A stretch of DNA of 8,104 nucleotides, from NCBI GenBank assembly GCA_021789565.1, contig JAJYJL010000301.1, forward strand, positions 1 to 8,104, read 5' to 3'. This document shows, one piece after another, positions 1-6,410 of this stretch. Below the pieces are notes generated by a model, which was not told the DNA's origin, made no database searches, and saw only the letters and a program-made list of their open reading frames with translations. The translations under genes were made by a program, and so were the position numbers. This stretch comes from Acidobacteriota bacterium (GTDB taxonomy: Bacteria > Acidobacteriota > Terriglobia > UBA7540). Every line of letters starts with the position of its first letter. Within the stretch, counting starts at the first letter, position 1.

Positions 1-777
1 TGTCACCGGCATGGGCACGCCCTGCGCGAAGGCGGCTTCCATGGCCAGCGTCACATCTTTGTGCATCCACTTAAGCGGGAAGTAGGGCGTAAAGTCGCCT
101 TTGAAAATGAAGGGCGCTTTAAAGTCGGTCAACGCCGCGCGCGCCATGCTGTTCTGCACAATTTCCATCATCACTTCCGGCCGTACGCCGGACTTGACAG
201 CCAGCACAAATCCTTCACAGAAAATTTCAACCATGGTGGACTGGATGGCGTTCTGCGCGAGTTTGGCGGAAAGCCCCGCCCCGTAGCTGCCGCAGTAGAT
301 GTGTTTTTTGCCCAGGACTTTCAGCAGCGGCATGGCGCGGTCAAAAGTTTCGCGCTCGCCGCCGATCATGAAAGTGAGTTCGCCTTTCTCGGCCCCGTGC
401 TTGCTGCCCGTCACCGGCGCGTCCAGAAAACTGGCCTTTTTGCCGGCCGTGGCGCAGGCCAGCTTGCGGCTCACCACCGGGCTGATGGTGGCGGAATCGA
501 TGACGATGGCGCCGGCTCTGACGGTCTGGAGAGCTCCGTCTTTGCCCATGAAGACCTGCTCGGAGGCCGCGGAATCGCTGACGATGCTGACCACGTAATT
601 GGCTTTGCGCGCAGCTTCCGCGGGATTCGCGGCAACCTTCGCACCGGCCTTCTTCAGCGTTTCAGCCTTTTCGGGGGTCCTGTTGTAAACCGTCACCTCG
701 TAACCGGCCTTCACCAGGTTCAGCGCCATAGGCTCCCCCATGATTCCCAGTCCAATAAAGCCAACCGATTCCGCCAT
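1..777 (-). CDS. 3-hydroxyisobutyrate dehydrogenase-family NAD(P)-dependent reductase (tartronate semialdehyde/glyoxylate reductase-like), 3' end cut by the window
   Basis: Two-domain beta-hydroxyacid dehydrogenase; 259 residues are visible and the family usually has 290-300, so only the last 30-40 are missing. Seen: an N-terminal Rossmann motif GFIGLGIMG at residues 6-14; NRT (32-34) at the end of the second strand, with no acidic residue, which suggests NADP(H); the substrate loop DAPVTGS at 119-125; the catalytic lysine in SAKLAQN (K172, with N176); and the C-terminal helix motif HKDVTLA. The ATG at 777 has an ideal AAGGAGG six bases upstream. It lies 89 bp downstream of the glycerate 2-kinase gene on the same strand, so co-transcription is likely and reduction of tartronate semialdehyde to glycerate is an attractive role. 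The loop TGSKHGAEKG also resembles glyoxylate/succinic-semialdehyde reductases, so the substrate is not settled. Family is sure; exact reaction is inferred. Confidence 0.9.
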   Translation of the reverse strand, partial: MAESVGFIGLGIMGEPMALNLVKAGYEVTVYNRTPEKAETLKKAGAKVAANPAEAARKANYVVSIVSDSAASEQVFMGKDGALQTVRAGAIVIDSATISPVVSRKLACATAGKKASFLDAPVTGSKHGAEKGELTFMIGGERETFDRAMPLLKVLGKKHIYCGSYGAGLSAKLAQNAIQSTMVEIFCEGFVLAVKSGVRPEVMMEIVQNSMARAALTDFKAPFIFKGDFTPYFPLKWMHKDVTLAMEAAFAQGVPMPVT

Positions 778-783
778 CGAATG

Positions 784-790
784 CCTCCTT
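784..790 (-). promoter_or_regulatory. Shine-Dalgarno site of the semialdehyde reductase gene
   Basis: AAGGAGG on the minus strand, six bases before the ATG at 777. It fixes the start codon and allows independent translation initiation after the kinase stop at 867. Confidence 0.8.
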
Positions 791-866
791 CAGATAAATT
801 TCAGGAACGTTTGCAGGTGTCTCCGCCGTGGGACTTGAAAGACCCATGCGGGACAACCGAACGATT

Positions 867-2219
867 CTATGTGTCGCCGAAATCCAGCCAGAGCCGGACG
901 TCCCTTACGTTGTTGCCGGTGTACCCCGTGTCGAGTGTATCACCAAGCGTGCGAAAGAAAGAATAGGAGTCGCTCTCAGCCATGTATTGCGCCGGATCGA
1001 GCCCCCGTCCCCGCGCGCGCGAAAGGGTCTGCCCGTCGGCCACGGCCCCGCTGGCGGGACTGTTGCCATCGCGGCCATCGGTCCCGGCGCTCAGCACAAC
1101 CCGGGCCTGATGTTCGATCTTTTCCACGGCGTAAAGCACAAAAGCCTGGTTGCGTCCGCCCATCCCGGGGCCCGTCACTTTGCAGGTGACTTCGCCGCCC
1201 ACCACCAGCGCGACCGGCTTTCCCGGATGCTTTTCGGCGAGCGCGTCGAGGGCTTCCAGATTTCCGTCCGCGACTTCGCGGTAATCCGCGTCCCATTCCC
1301 CGGAGTCGACCTCACAGATGAAGCCCTGGAGATCCAGCGCGTTTTGCGCGGCTTCGACGGCCTCGCGGTTTGACAGCAGACAATGGAATTCGGACCTTTT
1401 GAAACAGGCGGCGCCGGGCTTGGGCGTTTCCTTCAGCGTTCGTTCCTTGAAGCTTTCTCGAATCGGCTGAGGCAGGCGCTGGATCAGGTTGTTTTCTTCG
1501 GCCAGCCGGTAACAATCGTCGAGTGTGGAGTCGTCCGGCATGGTGGGGCCCGAGGCCACCATCGAAGGAAGATCGTCCGGCACGTCGGAAACGTACAGGG
1601 TCAACTGGCGGGCAGGGTGCGCCGCCTGGGCCAGGCGTCCGCCTTTCACCGCCGACACATGCTTGCGCAGGACGTTGATCTGTTCGATGGGCAGGCCGCA
1701 GGTCACCAGCAGCCGGTTGAATTCGATCAGATCTTTCAATGAAACCTGGGGATCCAGTGGCTTTTCAAACAGCGCCGAGCCTCCGCCGGAGATCAGGAAG
1801 ATCACCAGTTCGCTGGGGCCGAGTTTGGAGACCTGTTCGAGCGCTGCCTCGGCCCCGCCAATGCTGCCCGCGTTGGGGTAGGGATGGCCGCCCTCAAAGT
1901 ACCGGAAGTTCTTCAGCCGCGCCGCGGGCAGGGCAGGGGCGACCACGATGCCGGAGGCGATCCGTCCACCCAGGATTTCGTCCAGCGTTGCGGCCATGCG
2001 TCCGGCCGCCTTGCCCAGGGCGACGACGTGCGGGGGCCAGGTGAGAGACAGGTTCGTCTCTCCGGCATGAAGGGTGTCATCCACGCGCTTCAGCTTCTGC
2101 AGCATCGTTTTGCGGAGATCGATGGCGGCGATGACCTCATGAAAAACATGCCGGGCTATGGCTTTGCCCCGTTCGTAGGAAGGTACGGTCGAACCCGATG
2201 TTTCCTCTAGAATGCTCAT
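867..2219 (-). CDS. gckA: Glycerate 2-kinase, MOFRL/DUF4147 family
   Basis: Cytoplasmic kinase that phosphorylates D-glycerate with ATP to 2-phosphoglycerate, feeding lower glycolysis. The 450 residues are full length for the family. Conserved blocks in order: ALGKAA (67-72), GGHPYPN (110-116), LISGGGSAL (142-150), LRKHVSAVKGGRLA (184-197, with K191 and K192 of the K-GG-RLA block region), SDVPDD (211-216), SGPTMPD (223-229), then the C-terminal MOFRL part GGEVTCKVTG (341-350), GGRNQAF (354-360), TDGRDGNSPASGAVAD (380-395) and TGYTGNNVRD (431-440). No key block is missing. The ATG at 2219 has only a weak purine stretch ahead of it, but no in-frame ATG follows before residue 39, and the N-terminal helix fits the family. 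The semialdehyde reductase gene follows after 89 bp. Older annotations may name it hydroxypyruvate reductase (ttuD). Confidence 0.95.
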   Translation of the reverse strand: MSILEETSGSTVPSYERGKAIARHVFHEVIAAIDLRKTMLQKLKRVDDTLHAGETNLSLTWPPHVVALGKAAGRMAATLDEILGGRIASGIVVAPALPAARLKNFRYFEGGHPYPNAGSIGGAEAALEQVSKLGPSELVIFLISGGGSALFEKPLDPQVSLKDLIEFNRLLVTCGLPIEQINVLRKHVSAVKGGRLAQAAHPARQLTLYVSDVPDDLPSMVASGPTMPDDSTLDDCYRLAEENNLIQRLPQPIRESFKERTLKETPKPGAACFKRSEFHCLLSNREAVEAAQNALDLQGFICEVDSGEWDADYREVADGNLEALDALAEKHPGKPVALVVGGEVTCKVTGPGMGGRNQAFVLYAVEKIEHQARVVLSAGTDGRDGNSPASGAVADGQTLSRARGRGLDPAQYMAESDSYSFFRTLGDTLDTGYTGNNVRDVRLWLDFGDT

Positions 2220-2275
2220 CTTGCGATTACCGGCACCAGTTCTTCCTGCATTCCAACGCTGGCTGCGAAGTCCTC

Positions 2276-2304
2276 ATTATTGAAGAGCCGGGCGCGGATA
2301 GCAA
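2276..2304 (-). promoter_or_regulatory. Candidate sigma70-type promoter of the glycerate kinase-reductase unit
   Basis: On the minus strand, TTGCTA (2299-2304) is separated by 17 bases from AATAAT (2276-2281). Transcription would begin near 2269, about 50 bases before the kinase ATG at 2219. Matches are 4/6 and 5/6 to consensus. By-eye call. Confidence 0.4.
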
Positions 2305-2400
2305 GGGGAGGCCGTTCCGGGGCAGCGGGGTCCTTATAGTTTTGCCGCTTTCGCCAAAATCTCGGGAGCCGCATGGCGTCTCAGGTCATCCCGTTTGGGT

Positions 2401-2429
2401 TTGGAGTTTGGAACGATCGGTGAGACAAT
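2401..2429 (+). promoter_or_regulatory. Weak candidate promoter of the 85-residue membrane protein gene
   Basis: TTGGAG (2401-2406), 17 bases, then GACAAT (2424-2429), 24 bases before the ATG at 2454. Spacing is right but the hexamers match only 3/6 and 4/6. Confidence 0.2.
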
Positions 2430-2453
2430 TGCAATCCAAAAAGGGGGTGCGGC

Positions 2454-2711
2454 ATGAAGCATCGAATTGCTGTGTGGGCCGGTGCGGGATTCCTGGTTGC
2501 CGGCTGCTGGGCAATCTACGGCATCGTAAGCAAACCTCCGGCCCTGACTATTGCCGATCCCATCCTGCCTCTTGTGCGCATAACCTGTCCGATTTCAAAT
2601 CTTGGTTTTTACCCTCTTAGCCTTTACTGGGTCCTCCTTGCCAATGCCGCAACCTATGCGCTGCTCGGCCTCATCGTGGAAACCCTGCGACGGAGACTGC
2701 GCAGGGCTTGA
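2454..2711 (+). CDS. Small two-helix membrane protein of unknown function (85 aa)
   Basis: I do not recognise a named family. The protein has two hydrophobic spans, about residues 5-25 (IAVWAGAGFLVAGCWAIYGI) and 57-76 (LYWVLLANAATYALLGLIVE), joined by a proline-rich loop (KPPALTIADPILPLVRITCPIS) with one cysteine. The tail is strongly basic (RRRLRRA), predicting both termini in the cytoplasm. A G-rich stretch (GGGGGT) lies about five bases before the ATG. Reasons to think it is real: sensible topology, positive-inside tail, no competing reading frame, and its own slot between the divergent kinase gene and the convergent hydroxyacid dehydrogenase gene. A membrane-anchoring or transport-accessory role cannot be told apart from sequence. 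Confidence 0.7.
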   Translation: MKHRIAVWAGAGFLVAGCWAIYGIVSKPPALTIADPILPLVRITCPISNLGFYPLSLYWVLLANAATYALLGLIVETLRRRLRRA

Positions 2712-2814
2712 AAATTCAAAGCCGTGCAGTGGGCGGCAAACCTGCTGCCAAAATAGAAAGCGCCTCGGGTTCAAGCCAGTCCAGTACCTTCTTCTGTGCC
2801 GCTCGCCTGCACAA

Positions 2815-3786
2815 TCAGGAATATATCTCGGGGTTCACAACATTCGCCGGCCGGTCGCCCGCCAGCATGGCGAGCAGGTTCCTGACGGCAAGCGTGGCCA
2901 TCCTGAGGCGCGTTTCGCCGGTGGCGCTGCCGATGTGGGGCGCCAACGCAACATTTTCCAGCCCTGCGAGGGCCGGATTGACTTGCGGCTCGTTTTCAAA
3001 AACGTCGAGCCCCGCGCCGGCGATTTTCCGGCTGCTGAGCGCTTCTACCAGAGCTTCTTCATCTACCACGGGCCCGCGCGCCGTGTTCACCAGAACGGCG
3101 GTGCTCTTCATCAGGCGGATGGCCCTGCCATCGATGATGTGGCGGGTTTCGGTTGTGAGCGGAACGTGCAGGCTGACAAAATCGGATTCCCGAAGCAGGG
3201 TCTCGAAATCGGCATATTCGGCGTGCAGTTCACGCTCGACGCTTTCGGCGGCACGATGTCTCGCGTGATACAGGATGCGCATTGAAAATCCCATGCCGCG
3301 GCGCGCCATGAGCTTTCCGATTCCGCCGAAGCCCACCAGGCCAAGCGTCTTGTGATGAATGTCCAGGCCGTGCAGCAGGCCAAATTGCCAGCATTCCCAT
3401 CGTCCCTCGCGAACATAACGGTCTGCCTCGATGGCCCGGCGCGCTGTGGCCAGCAAAAGCATAAAAGCAAGATCGGCGGTTGTCTCTTCGAGTGAACCGG
3501 CGGTGTTGGTGATGGGAATCCGGCGACGGTTGCAGGCTGCGACATCAATGTTGTCGTAGCCCACGCCGCAGTTGGAAATGGCGCGTAATTTGGGCGCCGC
3601 GAGCAAAACCTCTTCGGTCACGCGCGCAGAGTTGACCAGGATTCCTTCCACCTCGCGGCATTCTTCTGCAAGTTGAGAGGCGGGAATGGCTGCGTCTTCA
3701 GCATAGATTCGCGCCTCGCAGGCGCTCGACAACAGTTCCAGTGCGGGCGCGGGCAGCGGACGCGTGACAAATACTTTTGGTTTCAT
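2815..3786 (-). CDS. gyaR: D-2-hydroxyacid dehydrogenase, glyoxylate/hydroxypyruvate reductase type
   Basis: NAD(P)-dependent, cytoplasmic; expected to reduce glyoxylate to glycolate and hydroxypyruvate to D-glycerate. At 323 residues it is full length. Seen: SNCGVGYDNID (71-81) in the substrate domain; Rossmann motif GFGGIG (152-157); ARG with catalytic R237; the DVFENEP segment with E266; and APHIGSAT with H284. The R-E-H spacing of 29 and 18 residues is that of archaeal glyoxylate reductases, and the stretch YHARHRAAESVERELHAE resembles theirs. The second Rossmann strand ends in HARHR with no Asp, pointing to NADP(H). The start at 3786 has AGAGG three bases upstream, a little close. Its likely product, glycerate, is the substrate of the kinase encoded about 600 bp away on the same strand, although the 85-residue gene on the other strand separates them. 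Other D-2-hydroxyacids remain possible substrates. Confidence 0.92.
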   Translation of the reverse strand: MKPKVFVTRPLPAPALELLSSACEARIYAEDAAIPASQLAEECREVEGILVNSARVTEEVLLAAPKLRAISNCGVGYDNIDVAACNRRRIPITNTAGSLEETTADLAFMLLLATARRAIEADRYVREGRWECWQFGLLHGLDIHHKTLGLVGFGGIGKLMARRGMGFSMRILYHARHRAAESVERELHAEYADFETLLRESDFVSLHVPLTTETRHIIDGRAIRLMKSTAVLVNTARGPVVDEEALVEALSSRKIAGAGLDVFENEPQVNPALAGLENVALAPHIGSATGETRLRMATLAVRNLLAMLAGDRPANVVNPEIYS

Positions 3787-3822
3787 AAGCCTCTTCGAAT
3801 TTCAGCGGGATGATCGAAAGGT

Positions 3823-3852
3823 TTGATATCACGCCCGGGCGGAAGCCGTCAA
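3823..3852 (-). promoter_or_regulatory. Candidate promoter of the hydroxyacid dehydrogenase gene
   Basis: On the minus strand TTGACG (3847-3852, 5/6) is followed after 18 bases by TATCAA (3823-3828), with TG one base upstream as in extended -10 sites. Transcription would start near 3817, about 30 bases before the ATG. This makes the stretch from 3810 to about 3983 regulatory rather than the first codons of the gene on the other strand. Confidence 0.45.
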
Positions 3853-3979
3853 CCCGGCGGCCTGGATGTGTCCTGGATGTTGACGGTGAAGAGAGGCAGT
3901 GGTGTCCGGCTTTTCTGATGAAATATGCCGGGCGCGGCTTGTTGCCCGGGATTGCCTCGTATGGCATGACGTGCGCGGT

Positions 3980-3985
3980 TATAAT
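3980..3985 (+). promoter_or_regulatory. Perfect -10 hexamer before the nuclease-like gene, no clear -35
   Basis: TATAAT stands in an otherwise GC-rich stretch, overlapping the possible ATG at 3984. If it is used, the RNA would start near 3992 and translation would have to begin at the next ATG (4002). No good -35 hexamer is found at 15-19 bases. Confidence 0.3.
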
Positions 3986-5534
3986 GGACGCCCAGGTTGC
4001 CATGGCACATGAAATTGGTCCCGAAACTCTTCGGGCGCTCCAGCAGGAAGTGGAAACTTTCATTCAGTCCCTCGCGCACCCCGTGGTGGTTGAGGACGAA
4101 GTGGAATTGTTCGACCTCAACTCGGCGCACTGGCAGTTGAGTGTTCAGTTCGACAAGCTGCTTTTTGAAGCCTGGAACCCCGCCCGAACGCTGGCGCGCC
4201 GCGTGGAAGAAGTGGCCTATCGCGATGGAGACCGGTTGGGCGTCTTTGTGCGGAAACCGCACGCCCGGGAAACGTCGGTGGTGGAATTCCGGGAGCTTCA
4301 TCCGACGCAGCGCCAGGGGCGCGAAAGGGACCGGCCGGCCTTTAAACAGGAATTCGTGGCCATGCTCAAACAGGAGCTTCAAGGGTGGCGCCTAGAACTT
4401 GTGAGCAACCGCTCGGACCGCGAGCATTCCTTCTCCACCTGGTACACGCGGGGATTGGCGCGACAGGGCCGGACCGGCTGTGCCTTGATCGCGCTCAGCA
4501 AGGATGAGGCGCCCGCTGCGGCCGACGCGGTGCTCGCTTTCGGCCTGATCTGGCTCGACTGGCTGCGCAGCCGTTCAGACCGAACGATGGTGCCCCGGCT
4601 CCGAATCTATCTGCCCACTGAGGCAGTTGAGTTGAACGCCCACCGGGCGGCTGCGATCAACCATCGGGCCGTGCAACTGGAACTCTACGAATGGAATGGC
4701 GGAGGCGGACGGCCGGCGCGCGTCGACCTGGAGTCTGCCGGTGATGTTGCTGTCAGGCTTGTGCCTCACCGGCCGGACAAAGCGCTCATCAGTCGGCATC
4801 GCGATCTCCTGCGCGGCCTGTTGGACGACGCCGTAAACAAACTGACGATGATTACGGACTCCTCCGGAAGGTTCGTTTCGGTCCGGGTGGCGGGCCTGGA
4901 GATTGCGCGCATCGAAGGCGACCTGTCACCGAAGATCTATTTCGGGCTGGAGGGAAGCGTTCGCAGGTTGAACGACCACAACCGGGACGAATTTCGTGAT
5001 TTCGTTTCCCGCGTCCTCGCGCGTCGCAACGCCGCGAGTGAGGATACAAGAGATGACTTCTACCGCCTGCAATCCGAGCGCTGGCTGGAGAGCATGCTGG
5101 TGGATGACACCACCCGGATCGATCCCGCGCTTTCACCGGAGTTTGTTTACCCGCAGGTGCCGGCGTTTTCGCGGGCCGACCGCGGCGTGATCGATATCCT
5201 GACGGTGACGCGCGACGGCAGGCTGGCGGTGATGGAACTGAAGCTGGAGGAACAGATCAACCTGCCCTTCCAGGCGCTCGACTACTGGCTGCGCGTGGAG
5301 AGCCTGCGGCAGCAGGGGAGGTTCCAGGACTACGGCTACTTTCCGGGCATACAGCTTGCCGAGGCGCCGCCGTTGCTCTACCTAGTGGCGCCGGCTTTCC
5401 GGTTCCACTCCACAACAACCCGCCTGCTGCGTTACCTGGATTCAGCCATCGCCGGGGTGCAGATCGGCATCAACGACCAGTGGCGCCACGGCATCAAGGT
5501 CCTGTTCAGAAGAGATTTGCGGTCTGGCGTTTGA
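3984..5534 (+). CDS. Uncharacterised protein with a C-terminal PD-(D/E)XK nuclease-like domain
   Basis: No named family recognised. From the ATG at 3984 it has 516 residues; 4002 is an equally good start. The frame stays open back to an ATG at 3810, but those 58 codons lie over the divergent dehydrogenase promoter. The N-terminal half is a soluble alpha/beta region, with LFEAWNPARTLARRVEE at about residues 60-76 and WLDWLR at 190-195. The C-terminal third has the order of elements of the restriction-endonuclease fold: an acidic helix SERWLES (E366 or E369), YPQVPAF, GVIDIL with D404, the strand AVMELKLEE with E418 and K420, and a following helix with Q430 (FQALDYW). These are the usual metal- and DNA-binding positions. 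There is no signal peptide or membrane segment, so a cytoplasmic nucleic-acid role is inferred. Neighbours are housekeeping genes, with no partner methyltransferase or helicase. Confidence 0.85.
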   Translation: MDAQVAMAHEIGPETLRALQQEVETFIQSLAHPVVVEDEVELFDLNSAHWQLSVQFDKLLFEAWNPARTLARRVEEVAYRDGDRLGVFVRKPHARETSVVEFRELHPTQRQGRERDRPAFKQEFVAMLKQELQGWRLELVSNRSDREHSFSTWYTRGLARQGRTGCALIALSKDEAPAAADAVLAFGLIWLDWLRSRSDRTMVPRLRIYLPTEAVELNAHRAAAINHRAVQLELYEWNGGGGRPARVDLESAGDVAVRLVPHRPDKALISRHRDLLRGLLDDAVNKLTMITDSSGRFVSVRVAGLEIARIEGDLSPKIYFGLEGSVRRLNDHNRDEFRDFVSRVLARRNAASEDTRDDFYRLQSERWLESMLVDDTTRIDPALSPEFVYPQVPAFSRADRGVIDILTVTRDGRLAVMELKLEEQINLPFQALDYWLRVESLRQQGRFQDYGYFPGIQLAEAPPLLYLVAPAFRFHSTTTRLLRYLDSAIAGVQIGINDQWRHGIKVLFRRDLRSGV

Positions 5535-5597
5535 GACGTGGCGGCTGGCGTGCCGTAATCGTGGGGAACCGCAACTCGCGGCAGATGTCTCCCGGCC

Positions 5598-6047
5598 TCA
5601 AAACGTCCGGTCGGAATCCAGTAGCAGAGTGACCGGCCCGTCGTTGACGAGCTCCACGTCCATCATGGCGCGGAACTCGCCAGTCTCGACCTTCACTCCC
5701 AGGGCCTTGAGTGATTCCACAAAGGCGTGGTAGAGCGGCAGTGCGTTGTCCGGCGAAGCGGCGCCCGCGTAACTCGGCCGGCGGCCCTTGCGGCAATCGC
5801 CGTAGAGGGTGAACTCGGAGACCGCCAGCACGGCGCCGCCTGCCTCGCGAACGTCGAGGTCCATGCGGCCTTCCTGGTCGTCGAAGATCCTCAGGCGCAC
5901 GATCTTTTCAGCCATTGCCTGGCCGCTCTCCGCTGTATCCTCTTCGGCGATCCCGACCAGCACCAGCAGCCCCGGGCCGATCCTTCCGACCACCTTGCCC
6001 TTCACGCGAACTTCCGCCCGCTTCACCCGCTGGACAACCGCTCGCAT
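5598..6047 (-). CDS. dtd: D-aminoacyl-tRNA deacylase
   Basis: Proofreading enzyme that hydrolyses D-aminoacyl-tRNA (and glycyl-tRNA-Ala), releasing tRNA and the free amino acid; cytoplasmic homodimer. The 149 residues match the family's usual ~145. Seen: N-terminal MRAVVQRV typical of the family; SEFTLYGD (77-84), the counterpart of the SQFTL motif with Q replaced by E; GRRPSY (88-93); [13 protein letters not shown] (98-110); and NDGPVT (135-140), which carries the Gly-cisPro pair G137-P138 that rejects L-amino acids. The ATG at 6047 is chosen because GGAAGGAG lies nine bases upstream and because longer in-frame extensions would exceed the family length. It converges with the nuclease-like gene, with only 63 bp between the stops and no clear terminator. 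Confidence 0.96.
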   Translation of the reverse strand: MRAVVQRVKRAEVRVKGKVVGRIGPGLLVLVGIAEEDTAESGQAMAEKIVRLRIFDDQEGRMDLDVREAGGAVLAVSEFTLYGDCRKGRRPSYAGAASPDNALPLYHAFVESLKALGVKVETGEFRAMMDVELVNDGPVTLLLDSDRTF

Positions 6048-6056
6048 GGACTCTGG

Positions 6057-6064
6057 CTCCTTCC
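6057..6064 (-). promoter_or_regulatory. Shine-Dalgarno site of dtd
   Basis: GGAAGGAG on the minus strand, nine bases before the ATG at 6047. It decides between this start and the in-frame extension reaching 6161. Confidence 0.75.
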
Positions 6065-6089
6065 TGATGCTTCCTGGCCGCAACCGGAC

Positions 6090-6118
6090 ATTGTATCGAA
6101 GGCGCCGGCGGTTGTAAT
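6090..6118 (-). promoter_or_regulatory. Candidate promoter of dtd
   Basis: Minus-strand ATTACA (6113-6118, 4/6), 17 bases, TACAAT (6090-6095, 5/6). RNA would start near 6083, leaving a leader of about 36 bases that includes the Shine-Dalgarno site. Confidence 0.45.
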
Positions 6119-6193
6119 GCCCGCTGAGCGCCATACCGAAGCTGAAATTGCCGCCGTGCAAAATTTACCCGGTGTATCAAATTTGGACACATT

Positions 6194-6223
6194 TTGAAAA
6201 TAATGCTTAATGTAGCCTATATA
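6194..6223 (+). promoter_or_regulatory. Candidate promoter of the lysozyme-like gene
   Basis: TTGAAA (6194-6199, 5/6) and TATATA (6218-6223, 4/6) are 18 bases apart inside the AT-rich core. It would give a leader of about 180 bases containing the 9-bp repeats. Chance hexamers are likely in such AT-rich DNA. Confidence 0.35.
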
Positions 6224-6264
6224 TATGTTTCTAAGCTATTGATACGCAATTATTTACAATTTTT

Positions 6265-6300
6265 CGTCCCAAACGTCCCATACGTCCCACGCGTCCCATT
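6265..6300 (+). repeat. Four tandem copies of a 9-bp unit, CGTCCCANN
   Basis: The units are CGTCCCAAA, CGTCCCATA, CGTCCCACG and CGTCCCATT, back to back. Seven bases are invariant and only the last two vary. The array sits between the AT-rich core and the lysozyme-like gene. Confidence 0.85.
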
Positions 6301-6387
6301 TCGGGGGTTTAGGCTTGAATTGTGGGTGAGAGACGGGCAAGGCCACAGGGTATTGCAAGCGCCGAAGGGGTCCCGCCGATTCCGGGT

Positions 6388-6404
6388 GGAGGTGTGTATT
6401 GGAG
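6388..6404 (+). promoter_or_regulatory. Two alternative Shine-Dalgarno sites of the lysozyme-like gene
   Basis: GGAGG (6388-6392) lies six bases before a TTG at 6399. GGAG (6401-6404) lies six bases before an in-frame ATG at 6411. I prefer ATG 6411 because GAGACGCAA before it also precedes the ATG of the holin-like gene (7522-7530). Confidence 0.5.
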
Positions 6405-6410
6405 ACGCAA

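Larger units (their letters stand above)
6119..6410. other. Gene-free leader region between dtd and the lysozyme-like gene, with an AT-rich core
   Basis: No credible gene is seen here. From about 6170 to 6264 the sequence is strikingly AT-rich compared with the GC-rich surroundings. It holds a candidate plus-strand promoter and is followed by a 9-bp tandem repeat. From about 6301 the sequence returns to GC-rich and runs into the lysozyme-like start. Confidence 0.6.

Noticed and set aside
61..966. Long plus-strand open frame of 301 codons
   Set aside because: It lies opposite the semialdehyde reductase and the kinase end, both firmly identified by motifs. Its translation is His/Arg/Gly-rich with no family pattern.
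2333..2338. Minus-strand TATAAG as the kinase promoter
   Set aside because: No -35 hexamer at a usable distance; the TTGCTA/AATAAT pair nearer the gene is better.
2198..2620. Plus-strand open frame of 140 codons covering the kinase-membrane protein gap
   Set aside because: It overlaps both better-supported neighbours, has no ribosome binding site and no recognisable composition; the gap reads better as a divergent promoter region.
2736..2755. GC-rich hairpin GGCGGC-AAACCT-GCTGCC as a terminator between convergent genes
   Set aside because: Six-base stem with a G-T pair and no T-run on either strand.
6048..6161. N-terminal extension of dtd
   Set aside because: It would add 38 residues not found in the family and bypass the strong GGAAGGAG site before the ATG at 6047.
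6159..6196. CAAAAT ... ATTTTG with inner GTGT ... ACAC as an operator
   Set aside because: The arms are short, AT-rich and broken by unpaired bases; expected by chance in this AT-rich stretch.
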